Part shown: piece by piece, positions 34,820 through 43,456 of the stretch
Layout: every line of letters starts with the position of its first letter
Numbering within the stretch: position 1 is the first letter of the stretch
From: Neorhizobium galegae bv. orientalis str. HAMBI 540
GTDB taxonomy: Bacteria; Pseudomonadota; Alphaproteobacteria; Rhizobiales; Rhizobiaceae
NCBI RefSeq assembly: GCF_000731315.1
Contig: NZ_HG938354.1
Span: 186,001-250,000 of the forward strand
Reading direction: 5' to 3'
Length of the DNA stretch: 64,000 nucleotides
The notes under the pieces: model-generated
Database searches by the model: none
The model's input: only the letters and a program-made list of their open reading frames with translations
What the model was told of the DNA's origin: nothing
Translations under genes and position numbers: made by a program

Positions 34820-35061
34820 TCCAACCGACGGATTGTCATCCGGGCGGTAGACACTCTTGTATAGTTCCCTGGGCAGGATTTGGCGACGACAAAGCACCGG
34901 GGCGACGCCTTCCCGCTGTTTAGTGCGGTGAGGTCGGTCGTCCGAAATTGATTGGACAACGCCACCAATAAGGCGCAGCGTTTTGTGGCGATGACAGTTG
35001 CCACGGGCGCCGTCGCAGTAAGCCTGAAAAGCTTCCGCCCGATTGTGGACGGAGAAGGCTA

Positions 35062-35316
35062 ATGTCCAGATATTTTTTTCATGTGAAAGACGGGCGAATA
35101 GCGGTCGATCATGTCGGACTCGTTTTCGACAACGACGATGAAGCCCGAAGCGAAGCTATGCGTGGTGCCAGCGAAACCTTGCTGGACAATGATATGAACC
35201 TCTGGCTGGGCAACGATTGGGTGATGACTGTTGCGAATGAAGAGGGATACGTCCTCTTCAATCTTCATTTTTCCATCGAGCAGCCGAAGCGAAACACGCC
35301 TGTTATTCTGCAATGA
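35062..35316 (+). CDS. DUF6894-like small protein
   Basis: An 84-residue soluble protein beginning MSRYFFHVKDG, followed by DNDDEARSEAMRGASETLLD, W-x-x-x-W and VLFNLHFS, the pattern of DUF6894 proteins, which are abundant in Rhizobiales and of unknown function. GGAGAAGG precedes the start at 35062. It sits in the decayed segment behind the tRNA, probably as cargo or surviving native gene. Confidence 0.72.
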   Translation: MSRYFFHVKDGRIAVDHVGLVFDNDDEARSEAMRGASETLLDNDMNLWLGNDWVMTVANEEGYVLFNLHFSIEQPKRNTPVILQ

Positions 35317-35338
35317 TGGAAGGGCGTTGGTTCACCGG

Positions 35339-35638
35339 CTAATGCGGATCCCCAGCTTGCGGAAGCAACACTTGGCGCTCACCATCCTTTCGTGCTTCTA
35401 ACCATTCGTCTGCCCGTGGAATGTTCTTGCTCTCCCATTCCCCCAATGCTGCGACGAATATTCGTGCGGTGGGCGGGACAGCCTTCATTAGCAGCGTTTT
35501 AAACTCCGTTGCATTGCCAGGAACGTCGACGAATAATAGGTGGCCTTGAGAAGTGAGATCGAAGTGTTCAAGCAGGTCCTTTTTCACCTGATTGAATTCC
35601 GAGATTAGGTCCGTTTGCAGTGATAAGATGAAAATCAT
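35339..35638 (-). CDS. hypothetical protein
   Basis: A 99-residue open frame with no family I recognise. It reads MIFILSLQTDLISEFNQVKK at the N-terminus, then LLFVDVPGNATEF and ARIFVAALGEW, a believable alternation of strands and helices with ordinary residue use. GGAAG lies about 11 bp upstream of the ATG. It converges with the DUF6894-like gene, 22 bp apart. It may be real, but it lies in a decayed segment, so confidence is modest. Confidence 0.45.
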   Translation of the reverse strand: MIFILSLQTDLISEFNQVKKDLLEHFDLTSQGHLLFVDVPGNATEFKTLLMKAVPPTARIFVAALGEWESKNIPRADEWLEARKDGERQVLLPQAGDPH

Positions 35639-35889
35639 TTGCTTGCGCTTCCGTTATCTATGGACTTAATGCACGAGCTTTCACAAACGACCATCTTGCA
35701 CCATTGTCATCTTCATGAGGACGGCCCGACCCGACGCAAGTACTCTGTTCGGCAGGAACTTGATCACAGTTGGACGCTCCACGACATCGCCTCAAGCAGG
35801 CGCGCAACGCCCTCGACTTTTTGTTTGGATGATTGATGCAGCATGTCACGCATCGAGATCGGCTGGGGTTTCCGCTTTCTTGAGATAAG

Positions 35890-36012
35890 AGGACGCTTGG
35901 GTGCTTTTACCCGTTGGAGCTATGGACGCCCCAAGCCGACAGGTGACCCAATGAATATCCAACGGACTGTTTTGGAGGCCCAGGCGGAAAAAACGTCTGG
36001 GCCTTCTTTTTT
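35890..36012 (+). ncRNA. candidate terminator-ended small RNA
   Basis: The 420-bp stretch 35639-36060 holds no convincing gene, and 35639-35889 shows nothing recognisable. It ends in a strong plus-strand terminator: GGCCCAGGCG (35977-35986) pairs with CGTCTGGGCC (35994-36003), then TTCTTTTTT. Upstream, GCTTGGG/CCCAAGC (35895-35901 with 35930-35936) and CCGTTGGA/TCCAACGG (35911-35918 with 35958-35965) are perfect complementary pairs that could make alternative stems or a pseudoknot. No coding frame feeds this terminator, which points to a short structured RNA. The 5' end is a guess, and no clear promoter is seen. Confidence 0.4.
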
Positions 36013-36060
36013 GCAGCTGAGAGACTGGCAACTTCCCCCGCGAAACTTTTCCAGGTCTCG

Positions 36061-36315
36061 CTAAGCTAGGACGTACGCCTCGATCGCTGCAGAAATGAAG
36101 ATTTCTCTGGCCTCTTCCGCAGACGTGGCAAGGTTTATCGCTGTTCCGCATCGCCGGACAGCCATTTCGAAATACAGCCCTGTATCGGCAGGCCATCGAT
36201 GCTGAAGATAGTGAGCCGCTTCCGCCGGCCCTCGAATTAGCTCCGATGACCCGTAGCCGATCCTGACGGCGACTGGCTGACTCCAACGCCTGCTGTAGGC
36301 GGCTGTGGTTTCCAT
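36061..36315 (-). CDS. DUF982-like small protein
   Basis: An 84-residue protein. VAVRIGYGSSELIRGPAEAAHYLQ, then RWP and the C-terminal AEEAREIFISAAIEA match the DUF982 pattern of small rhizobial proteins with unknown function. GGGAGAG precedes the ATG at 36315; the in-frame start at 36390 lacks support. Members are often found on plasmids and near mobile DNA. Confidence 0.72.
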   Translation of the reverse strand: METTAAYSRRWSQPVAVRIGYGSSELIRGPAEAAHYLQHRWPADTGLYFEMAVRRCGTAINLATSAEEAREIFISAAIEAYVLA

Positions 36316-36410
36316 AGTATCTCTCCCACCAGGGTATCCCAGCGACCAACACCATATCCGGTCGGCATGTGTTCCACCACCTAAGTGCACTTACGTCTAA
36401 AGTGGTGGGG

Positions 36411-36600
36411 CTATGAGAAGGGTGCGTCCCAGGACCAGGCGTCGGTTGCGGCGATGTGGATACCCTGTGACATAAGCCGATGCGTCGCGGCACGACCTAT
36501 GCCGCAACCGCGCCCGAGATAATCCGGATAACCAAAGATGTGCCTGCTGCGGTATTGACGAGGACGATGTCGCAAGGTTGGAGAGTATGGCCCGTGGCCT
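36411..36600 (-). pseudogene. cyclase-family (kynurenine formamidase-like) gene remnant
   Basis: Two minus-strand frames together recreate the C-terminal third of a cyclase-family hydrolase. One frame gives GHTLQPCDIVLVNTAAG (to about 36545); the next gives FGYPDYLGRGCGIGRAA, then GIHIAATDAWSWDAPFS and a stop at 36411. A frameshift near 36540 joins them. The N-terminal two thirds, including the H-x-G-T-H metal site, are missing: homology ends near 36595 where the permease remnant starts on the other strand. Clearly non-functional. Confidence 0.65.
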
Positions 36601-37136
36601 CGCTATCAGTCTCCAGCGAATTGCCATTGGCATGCTTCTGGGTGCGATACCCAGGGTGATCATTGGCTTGGCAATGGGTCTGTTGCGCCCGGTTCATGCG
36701 TCACTGAACCCGCTTTTCGCTGCTCTGTTTCCAGTTCCGAAAATTGCACTTCTGGCGCTGCTTTTACTGATATTCGGCATAGGCGAGACATCGAAATATC
36801 TGGTGATTGCCATCAACGTCTTCTTTCTGATGACGCTGAACACCTATGCCGGTGTTGGAGGTATTCCGCGTAGCTATTTTCGAGGTGGCACGAAACCCCA
36901 ACGCGTCGCGCCTGACGACCTATCTGACCGTGGCGCTTCCGGGTGCATTCCCCGGTATTTTCACCGGGTTGAAAATCTGCCTGGGAACGGCGCTGATATT
37001 GCTTGTTGCCGTGGAGTTTTCGACGGCGGATTCAGGCGTTGGCTTTCTGGTGATTTCGCTGCTGGGCCTTCTTTTCTCTTATGCTGTGGACTCCTGTGAG
37101 AGACTTTTGGTGCCTTGGCGGCAGACATTTCGCTGA
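36599..37136 (+). pseudogene. ABC permease (SsuC/TauC-like) remnant with frameshift
   Basis: From 36599 one frame reads LAISLQRIAIGMLLGAIP through NTYAGVGGIP; after about 36870 the homology continues in another frame as IFEVARNPNASRLTTYLTVALPGAFPGIF, then the EAA-type loop and a C-terminus ending in ERLLVPWR. Between SGVGFLVIS and LLGLLFSYAVD about 20 residues usual in the family are missing, so there is also an internal deletion. The N-terminal membrane helices are lost at the junction with the cyclase remnant. Intact relatives import sulfonates, nitrate or thiamine precursors. Confidence 0.75.
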
Positions 37137-37229
37137 TCAAAGCTATTCATCCGCGTCATTGATTGCCTCGAAGCGTCGCGACGCCATCGCAGATCTTCAA
37201 AATCAGCTCTCAATCCTACTTTGGAATCC

Positions 37230-38363
37230 TTAACCCGTTAAATTGTCACTAGGAGCCAGCGTATCCACCAGTGCGGTTGGTTCGATCCGCATCCCAGCGC
37301 TATCGAAAAAGCGCAGATGCGGGCCGTCCCACGAAAAATGGACGGTATCGCCTGCGTCTACAGGAACCGGCGACCGGTGTTCTGCGATGATGGCCTGCCC
37401 TTCGTCGGTCTGGCAGTATAGAAATTGGGTCCCGCCTAGATATTCTGAGAAATCCACCCTGGCCTGCAGCATCGCTTCGCCGGCGGTCGACACGAACAGA
37501 TGTTCGGGGCGAATGCCCAGCGTGATCTTTTCGCCCGGCGACAATGCCTGTGCGTCCAGTGATACCGGAATCCGGCTGCCGCCGAGCAATACCGATCCCT
37601 CTTCCGCCCATTTCGCTTCCAGAAGGTTCATGCGCGGCGAGCCGATGAACCCGGCAACAAAAATGTTGGCCGGTTTTTCGTAGACCTCGCGCGGGCTGCC
37701 GGTCTGCTCTATCCGCCCGTCGCGAAGGACCACTATCTTGTCGGCCAGCGTCATCGCTTCCGTCTGGTCGTGGGTGACGTAGATCATCGTATTGCGCAGT
37801 TCGCGGTGCAGCCTTGCGATCTCTATTCGCATCGACACCCGCAATTCAGCATCGAGATTGGACAGCGGCTCGTCGAAGAGAAACACCTCGGGTTTGCGCA
37901 CGATTGCGCGGCCGATCGCCACCCGCTGGCGTTGGCCGCCGGACAGCTGGCCGGGGCGGCGATCCAGCAGCGGATCGATTTTCAGGATCGCGGAGGCTGC
38001 CCTGACCCGCGCTTCGATTTCCACTTTCGGCGTCCGCGCCATTTTCAGACCGAACCCCAGATTGTCGCGCACGCTCATATGCGGGTACAGCGCATAGGAC
38101 TGGAACACCATAGCGATGCCGCGCTCGGACGGATCGAGATCGGTGACATCGCGTCCCTTGATCTCGATTTCGCCGTCAGTGACCTCCTCGAGCCCGGCGA
38201 TCATCCGCAGCAGCGTCGATTTTCCGCAGCCGGACGGACCGACGAAGACGACAAAGGATCCTTCGGTGATCTTGAGGTTGATGCCATGAATGACCTCCAG
38301 GTTGCCGAAACTCTTGCGGATATCGGTGAGCACGACCCCGGTTCTGGCTATCTCATCACGCAT
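37230..38363 (-). CDS. sugar ABC transporter ATP-binding protein (UgpC/MsmK-like)
   Basis: A 377-residue ATPase. Walker A GPSGCGKS begins near 42, signature LSGGQRQR at 140-147, Walker B VFLFDEPLSNLD follows, and a TOBE/MalK-type regulatory domain fills the last 130 residues. The ATG at 38363 overlaps the GH127 stop by 8 bp. It is the last gene of the LacI-controlled operon and energises the two permeases; the long C-terminal domain may let one ATPase serve several importers. Confidence 0.93.
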   Translation of the reverse strand: MRDEIARTGVVLTDIRKSFGNLEVIHGINLKITEGSFVVFVGPSGCGKSTLLRMIAGLEEVTDGEIEIKGRDVTDLDPSERGIAMVFQSYALYPHMSVRDNLGFGLKMARTPKVEIEARVRAASAILKIDPLLDRRPGQLSGGQRQRVAIGRAIVRKPEVFLFDEPLSNLDAELRVSMRIEIARLHRELRNTMIYVTHDQTEAMTLADKIVVLRDGRIEQTGSPREVYEKPANIFVAGFIGSPRMNLLEAKWAEEGSVLLGGSRIPVSLDAQALSPGEKITLGIRPEHLFVSTAGEAMLQARVDFSEYLGGTQFLYCQTDEGQAIIAEHRSPVPVDAGDTVHFSWDGPHLRFFDSAGMRIEPTALVDTLAPSDNLTG

Positions 38364-40284
38364 CGTTGCGTTCGCCCGCTCTGACCCAGACCAGCATTTC
38401 ACCTGGCGACCTGTTGTCCCAGAAAGGATAAGGTACGAACCGTACCGTCGCCTCCTCCGTCTCAGGCGGCTTGGTGCGATAGAGCGCGTCACCCCAATCA
38501 GCCTTGTCGCGGCTTGCGGGAACATCGAGCGCCACGGCGCCGCCGAGATCTTTCAATTCGGCCATCGTCGTCTGCGAAACGCCGCTTGTGAGCCTGATGC
38601 CGTTCAAGCCGTCGCCATTGTCGGTCGCCTCGACGCAATAGACCATCGGCCCGCGCATCAGCGCCGTGCGGCCGGCATCGTGCCGCACCAGCGGATTGGC
38701 AAACAGCGCGCGCGGCGCCAAGGGAATATCGAGATCGATATGATCGCCGCTCGTCCAGTCCCGATCGATGCGGGCATAGCCGTCGATCGTGACCGAGGCA
38801 AGATCGATCGTTTCGCCATTGACCTTCAGCGTTACGCCATCCGCCCATTCGGGGATGCGCAGTGAGATCGCAAAGCGTGTCGTCCTGTCCGTCGTCACAT
38901 CGAATCCGATCGCGCCGTCCCAGGGATAATGCGTCTTCTCGGCCAGCCGCACCTTGGCTCCACCGATATCGAATCGGGCCTGGCTTTCGCCGTAAAGATG
39001 GACGGCGATCTCGTCGTCCGACACCGCGTACATATACGAGCCGATCGACGCGAGCAGACGGGCGATATTGGGTGGACAGCAGGGGCAGGGATGCCAGATC
39101 CAGCGGTGATGATTGCCGGCGCTTTCTAGAGGATTTTCATAGAAGAAGGTCTTACCGTCGAGCGACAGGCCGGACATGGCGCCATTGTAGAGCGCCTGTT
39201 CCATAATGTCGGCATAGCGCCGGTTCGGACCGCGCCCGAGCATGCGGCTCGCCCAGAAGACGAGGCCGACGGAAGCGCAGGTTTCGGCATAGGCGCTTTC
39301 GTTCGGCAGGTCGTAATAGTCGGTGAACCCTTCGTTGGAGACGGCAGGCCCGATGCCGCCGGTGAGATACATCTGCTTGGTGATCAGATCGTCCCAAAGC
39401 GTATCGAGCGCCGCCGTCAGGCTGTCATCATTGTATTCGGTGGCGATATCGGCCATGCCGCAATAGAGATACATGGCGCGCACGGCATGGCCGACGACCT
39501 TTCTCTGTTCGCGCACCGGCTGATGCGACTGGCTGTATTCATAGGTTTTCTGGATGAAATTGGCGGGATCGCGGCCGTCGCGGATCGCTTCCTCCGTGAA
39601 ATAATGCGGTTCGGTGCCGCGCTCGTCGATGAAGAATTTGCAGAGGTGGAGATATTTCTTTTGTCCCGTTACACGCGCCAGCTTCACTAGTGCCAGCTCG
39701 ATTTCCTCATGGCCGCAATAGCCGCGCAGTTGACCCTCGCCACGGCCGAAGGTCTTGATCAGGTAATCGGCATAACGGCTCACAATGTCGAGAAGCTTGC
39801 GCTTGCCGGTTGCCTGAAAATAAGCGACCGCTCCTTCAATCAAATGCCCGGCGCAATAGAGTTCGTGGTGGTCGCGCAGGTTGGTCCATCGGCGATCCGG
39901 CTGGACGCGCTGGAACCAGGCGTTCAGGTAACCGTCCTCGTCCTGCATCTTCCCGTACATGTCGATGATCTCGTCGACACGGGCTTCGAGCTCCGGATTC
40001 TTCCGCCGATAGAGCGAATAGGCCACCGTCTCGATCGACTTGCCGAGATCCGAGTCCCAGAACATCTGCGTGGTGCCGCCCCAGGGTTGGATCGGGATGA
40101 CGATGCCGGGGCTCGGCTTGCTGGTGTCGATGGCATCAAGCATGCCAGCCTCGACGCAGCGGTCGAGCAGCATCTCGGCCGTGGTGTCGCAGATCGCTTC
40201 CTGGCGGTCGCCGAATAGGCCGTGGATATCGACGCTGGGTACGGGCAGGGGGCGGAACTGGCGGTCCCTTTTCATGGTGTTCAT
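38356..40284 (-). CDS. GH127 beta-L-arabinofuranosidase-like protein (DUF1680)
   Basis: A 642-residue glycoside hydrolase of family 127. By comparison with the Bifidobacterium enzyme HypBA1, the zinc-cysteine centre is complete: E318 (NEGF), E334 and C336 (AETCAS), C402 and C403 (HPCPCCPPN). The N-terminal two thirds form the alpha/alpha barrel and the rest beta-sandwiches. There is no signal peptide, so it works in the cytosol on oligosaccharides brought in by the flanking importer. Expected release is L-arabinose from beta-L-arabinofuranosides; other GH127 specificities exist. Confidence 0.9.
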   Translation of the reverse strand: MNTMKRDRQFRPLPVPSVDIHGLFGDRQEAICDTTAEMLLDRCVEAGMLDAIDTSKPSPGIVIPIQPWGGTTQMFWDSDLGKSIETVAYSLYRRKNPELEARVDEIIDMYGKMQDEDGYLNAWFQRVQPDRRWTNLRDHHELYCAGHLIEGAVAYFQATGKRKLLDIVSRYADYLIKTFGRGEGQLRGYCGHEEIELALVKLARVTGQKKYLHLCKFFIDERGTEPHYFTEEAIRDGRDPANFIQKTYEYSQSHQPVREQRKVVGHAVRAMYLYCGMADIATEYNDDSLTAALDTLWDDLITKQMYLTGGIGPAVSNEGFTDYYDLPNESAYAETCASVGLVFWASRMLGRGPNRRYADIMEQALYNGAMSGLSLDGKTFFYENPLESAGNHHRWIWHPCPCCPPNIARLLASIGSYMYAVSDDEIAVHLYGESQARFDIGGAKVRLAEKTHYPWDGAIGFDVTTDRTTRFAISLRIPEWADGVTLKVNGETIDLASVTIDGYARIDRDWTSGDHIDLDIPLAPRALFANPLVRHDAGRTALMRGPMVYCVEATDNGDGLNGIRLTSGVSQTTMAELKDLGGAVALDVPASRDKADWGDALYRTKPPETEEATVRFVPYPFWDNRSPGEMLVWVRAGERNDA

Positions 40285-40305
40285 GGCTTCATCCGTTTCT
40301 TGAGA

Positions 40306-41184
40306 TCATTTCACCGCGCCGGCCATCAGCCCGCGCATGTAGTAGCGTTGCAAAAGCAGGAAGACGATCAGGCAGGGGATCGTCATGACCGCGACGCCGG
40401 CCTGTACCGCGCCCCAGTTGACCGCGCCGAGACGGCCGGCGCGCACTGCCATCATCAGGACGGGCAGGGTGAATTTCTCGTTGCTGGCCAGGAGGATCAG
40501 GGCTGCGAGAAATTCGTTCCAGGCATTGAGGAAGGCGAAGATCGCCACCGTTGCGACGCCCGGCAGCACCAGTGGCAGCAGGACGCGCACCAGCAATCGC
40601 AGGTCCCGCGCGCCGTCGATGCGCGCTGCCTCCTCGATCTCCTTCGGCACGGCGTCGAAGGCGTTTCGCATCATGAAGACCGAGAAGGGCAGTTGCAGCG
40701 TGACGTAGATAAGTGTCAGCCCGAACAGCGAGTTGTTCAGCCCGAGCTTTGCAAGGATGATGAACAGCGGGGTCAGGATCGATTGGAACGGGATCATCAG
40801 CGTGGCAATGATCAAAACGAACAGCACGTTCTTTAGCGGAAACCGGTAGCGGGAGAATCCGTAACCAGCAAGTAGGCTGACCGCTACGGTCAGCACAACG
40901 GTTGCGAGCGACACCAGCAGCGAATTGATCGTGTGCCGCCAGATCCCGGCGCCGAAACCGTCCAGCGATCCATATGCATCGAGGCTGAAACCATTGGTCG
41001 GCCAAGGCGGCAGAGGCGGCAGGCGAGCTTCCGCGCCATGGCGAAACGAGGCCAGAAACGCAATGGCGAAGGGCGCCAAGAAGAACAGCGAAATGGCGAT
41101 GCCGGTGGCATGATAGGCGCCGTTTGATCGGACGGCCTTGCGCGCACGGCGCTGCTTGGCGGGTGTCGTATTTACAGGTGTCAC
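40306..41184 (-). CDS. carbohydrate ABC permease, MalG-like
   Basis: A 292-residue membrane protein with six helices; the EAA loop reads EEAARIDGARDLRLLVRVLLP. The start is a GTG at 41182-41184 overlapping the upstream permease stop as GTGA; the first 25 residues are basic and cytoplasmic. An in-frame extension to 41694 is antisense-like overlap with the first permease and was rejected. It pairs with the MalF-like gene. Confidence 0.9.
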   Translation of the reverse strand: MTPVNTTPAKQRRARKAVRSNGAYHATGIAISLFFLAPFAIAFLASFRHGAEARLPPLPPWPTNGFSLDAYGSLDGFGAGIWRHTINSLLVSLATVVLTVAVSLLAGYGFSRYRFPLKNVLFVLIIATLMIPFQSILTPLFIILAKLGLNNSLFGLTLIYVTLQLPFSVFMMRNAFDAVPKEIEEAARIDGARDLRLLVRVLLPLVLPGVATVAIFAFLNAWNEFLAALILLASNEKFTLPVLMMAVRAGRLGAVNWGAVQAGVAVMTIPCLIVFLLLQRYYMRGLMAGAVK

Positions 41185-42098
41185 GGTTTTCCCTCCCGGA
41201 CGCGAAGCAGCCAGAGTTGGATGATGCTGATGGCAACCAGAATGGCGAGAAGTGCTATCGACAGAGCTGCGCCATAGCCGAGATTGAAGGACACGAAGGA
41301 TTGGTTGAAGATGTAGTAGACCACCGAGATCATCCGGTTCTGCGGCCCGCCCGACGTCATGATGTAGAACTGGTCGAAGGCGAGGATCGAGCCGGTCACG
41401 GAGATGATCAGCGCCAGGGCGATGGTTTTGCGCATCAAGGGCAGCGTCAGGTGCCGGAAACGCTGCCAGCGGCCTGCGCCATCGATTCGGGCGGCCTCCG
41501 TCAGTTCGGCCGGAATGGCCTGCAGGCCGGTCAAGAGAATGATCATCGTAAAACCGGCGATCTTCCAGACGACCATGACAATAATAGTGAGGAAGGCGCT
41601 GTCGAAACTTGCGAGCAGGTTCGGGCTTTTGTCCACCCATCCGAGCGCCCTCAGGGCCGGACCGATGAAGCCACTGTCGACATTGGCAAGCCACACCCAG
41701 AGCAGCGAAGCCGTGGCAAGACCAACGACAACCGGCAGGAAGATGATGGTGCGGTAGGCGCTGACGAAGCGCCGCTGCTTCTCGACGAAGATCGCCAGCG
41801 GAAAGGCGACGGCGAAGATCGCGATCGTGACGATGACGGTATAGTAGGCCGTGAACTGCAGCGCCGACATGAAGCGGGCGTCGTGGAACATGCGGACATA
41901 GTTCCTGAAACCGATCCAGCGCGTGCCACCCATCAATGGCCAGTTGTGCAGGCTCATCCAGCCGGTAAAGATCACCGGGATGACGAAGAAGGCGATGACC
42001 AGCGCCATCGCCGGCGCGATATAAACCAGCCCGCGCAAGCCCGTCCTGCGGGCGCGCCGGCGTCTGGGCAACAGGGTCTTTGAGCCGGAAATGGTCAT
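41181..42098 (-). CDS. carbohydrate ABC permease, MalF/UgpA-like
   Basis: A 305-residue membrane protein. An arginine-rich N-terminus (LLPRRRRARRTG) precedes six transmembrane segments; the EAA loop is TEAARIDGAGRWQRFRHLTLP. It follows the binding protein gene by 78 bp, a gap that contains a strong hairpin, and overlaps the second permease. Confidence 0.92.
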   Translation of the reverse strand: MTISGSKTLLPRRRRARRTGLRGLVYIAPAMALVIAFFVIPVIFTGWMSLHNWPLMGGTRWIGFRNYVRMFHDARFMSALQFTAYYTVIVTIAIFAVAFPLAIFVEKQRRFVSAYRTIIFLPVVVGLATASLLWVWLANVDSGFIGPALRALGWVDKSPNLLASFDSAFLTIIVMVVWKIAGFTMIILLTGLQAIPAELTEAARIDGAGRWQRFRHLTLPLMRKTIALALIISVTGSILAFDQFYIMTSGGPQNRMISVVYYIFNQSFVSFNLGYGAALSIALLAILVAISIIQLWLLRVREGKP

Positions 42099-42128
42099 CC
42101 AGGTGCTCCGCAGAGACGGTGGAAAGGT

Positions 42129-42158
42129 GACCGGAAGGCGGGCTTTCGCCTTCCGGTC
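42129..42158. other. intercistronic mRNA hairpin
   Basis: GACCGGAAGGCG and CGCCTTCCGGTC form a perfect 12-bp stem with a 6-nt loop, 19 bp after the binding protein stop. There is no T tract. Such hairpins between binding protein and permease genes usually protect the upstream message so that binding protein is made in excess. Confidence 0.65.
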
Positions 42159-42176
42159 ATAGCTGCCTTGGGGAGG

Positions 42177-43415
42177 TTACTGGCCGCTGTCGATGATCGA
42201 CTGCATTTCGCTTTGCGCGTTGGCAAAGGCGCTATCGACGTCGTCACCGAAAATGGCGGCGTTGGTGAAGCTCGCCCAGGGGCCGTTCGCGCTGTTGATC
42301 AGGTCGTTGAATTGCAGCGTGTAGGGGGTCTTTGCGACCGCGATCGCGTCTATGCCAACCTGCAGCCGGGGGTCGAGACCTGCCAGCACCTTGTCGGCGA
42401 TATCGCCGCGCGTCGGCAGGCTGCCATACTTCGCCATGATCTTCTGGCCGTCCTGGGAGTAGATGTATTCGAGAAATTCCTTGACCGCGGCGATCTTTGG
42501 CGTGCCCTTGGTGACGACGAAATTGTCACCCCCGGCAAAGGAGGATGTTCCACCTGTGGCGCCGGGGATCAGCGAGACGCCGAAGTTGATATCCGGATGC
42601 TCGGTCACCAGCGAGCCGATGGCAAAGGCACCAAGGCTCTGCTGGCCGATCTTGCCGTTGGTGAAGGAGAGGAAGTTCGCGCCATTGTCGCTGGCAGCTC
42701 CTGCGGGCACGAGATCCTTCTTGACCATGTTGCGGTAGATATCGATCGCCTGGCGCATTTGCGGCGTATCGAGTGTCGCCGCCTTGCTGTCGGCCGACAG
42801 AATGTCGGCGCCTGAACCCCAGACCAGAGGCGTGAAGGTGAAGATCATGCAGCCGCCGCAACCGCCGCCGGAGAAATAGAAGCCGTAGGTATCGTCACCC
42901 AGCGCCCGGATCTTCTCGGCATTGGCGGTGATTTCATCCCAGCTTGCCGGTGCCTTTTCCGGATCGAGGCCGGCCTTCTTGTAGAGGTCTTTGTTCCAGG
43001 CAAAGACCGACGTTTCGACCGAAAGCGGCAGACCGTAGATCTTGTCCTGATAAGTGCCGAGCTTGACATGCGAAGGCGACAGCGAATTGAAGTAGGGCAG
43101 GGACTTTGCCCAGTCCGTCAGATCCTCGAGCTGGCCGGCGGCTGCAAACGCCGGATTGTAGATCAGGTCCATCGACAGCGCGTCGGGTGCCTGTCCGCCG
43201 GCAATCGCGGTTGCATACTTTTGCACCAGTTCCGAGAACGGCACCTCGGTCATCGCGACCTGGTTCTCGTGGCTGGAATTATAGGCCTCGACCGTTTTCT
43301 TGAAGGCATCACCGATGCCGGTGCGAACCCACATCTCGACCTTTTCGGCTGCAGAAGCCGACGATGCGAGGCACAGAACCGAGATACTGGCCGCTGTTAA
43401 AAGACGCTTGATCAT
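42177..43415 (-). CDS. extracellular sugar-binding protein (family 1)
   Basis: A 412-residue periplasmic protein. MIKRLLTAASISVLCLASSASA is a Sec signal peptide with cleavage after ASA. The mature part has the MalE-like SBP_bac_1 fold. GGAGGAGTGTC precedes the ATG at 43415; longer in-frame reading to 43649 overlaps the LacI gene and is rejected. Second gene of the operon, just after the repressor. The ligand is probably an arabinose-containing oligosaccharide, judged from the GH127 neighbour. Confidence 0.92.
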   Translation of the reverse strand: MIKRLLTAASISVLCLASSASAAEKVEMWVRTGIGDAFKKTVEAYNSSHENQVAMTEVPFSELVQKYATAIAGGQAPDALSMDLIYNPAFAAAGQLEDLTDWAKSLPYFNSLSPSHVKLGTYQDKIYGLPLSVETSVFAWNKDLYKKAGLDPEKAPASWDEITANAEKIRALGDDTYGFYFSGGGCGGCMIFTFTPLVWGSGADILSADSKAATLDTPQMRQAIDIYRNMVKKDLVPAGAASDNGANFLSFTNGKIGQQSLGAFAIGSLVTEHPDINFGVSLIPGATGGTSSFAGGDNFVVTKGTPKIAAVKEFLEYIYSQDGQKIMAKYGSLPTRGDIADKVLAGLDPRLQVGIDAIAVAKTPYTLQFNDLINSANGPWASFTNAAIFGDDVDSAFANAQSEMQSIIDSGQ

Positions 43416-43456
43416 GACACTCCTCCGAAATCGGGCGCTCTCCTCAGCGCCCTTGC

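Noticed and set aside
34735..35004. 89-residue minus-strand frame after the integrase fragment
   Set aside because: No motif and it overlaps the integrase fragment antisense; the 34820-35061 gap shows no convincing gene.
35639..35836. 65-residue plus-strand frame (ends TFCLDD)
   Set aside because: Short, no ribosome site, and no motif beyond a vague WTLHDIAS segment; too weak to call in a decayed region.
35846..36493. 215-residue minus-strand frame across the DUF982-like gene and candidate small RNA
   Set aside because: No recognisable motif; it conflicts with the DUF982-like frame and the cyclase remnant, both of which match known families.
40289..41236. 315-residue minus-strand frame overlapping the MalG-like permease
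   Set aside because: Different frame of the same strand, arginine-rich with no membrane segments; the permease frame is the real one.
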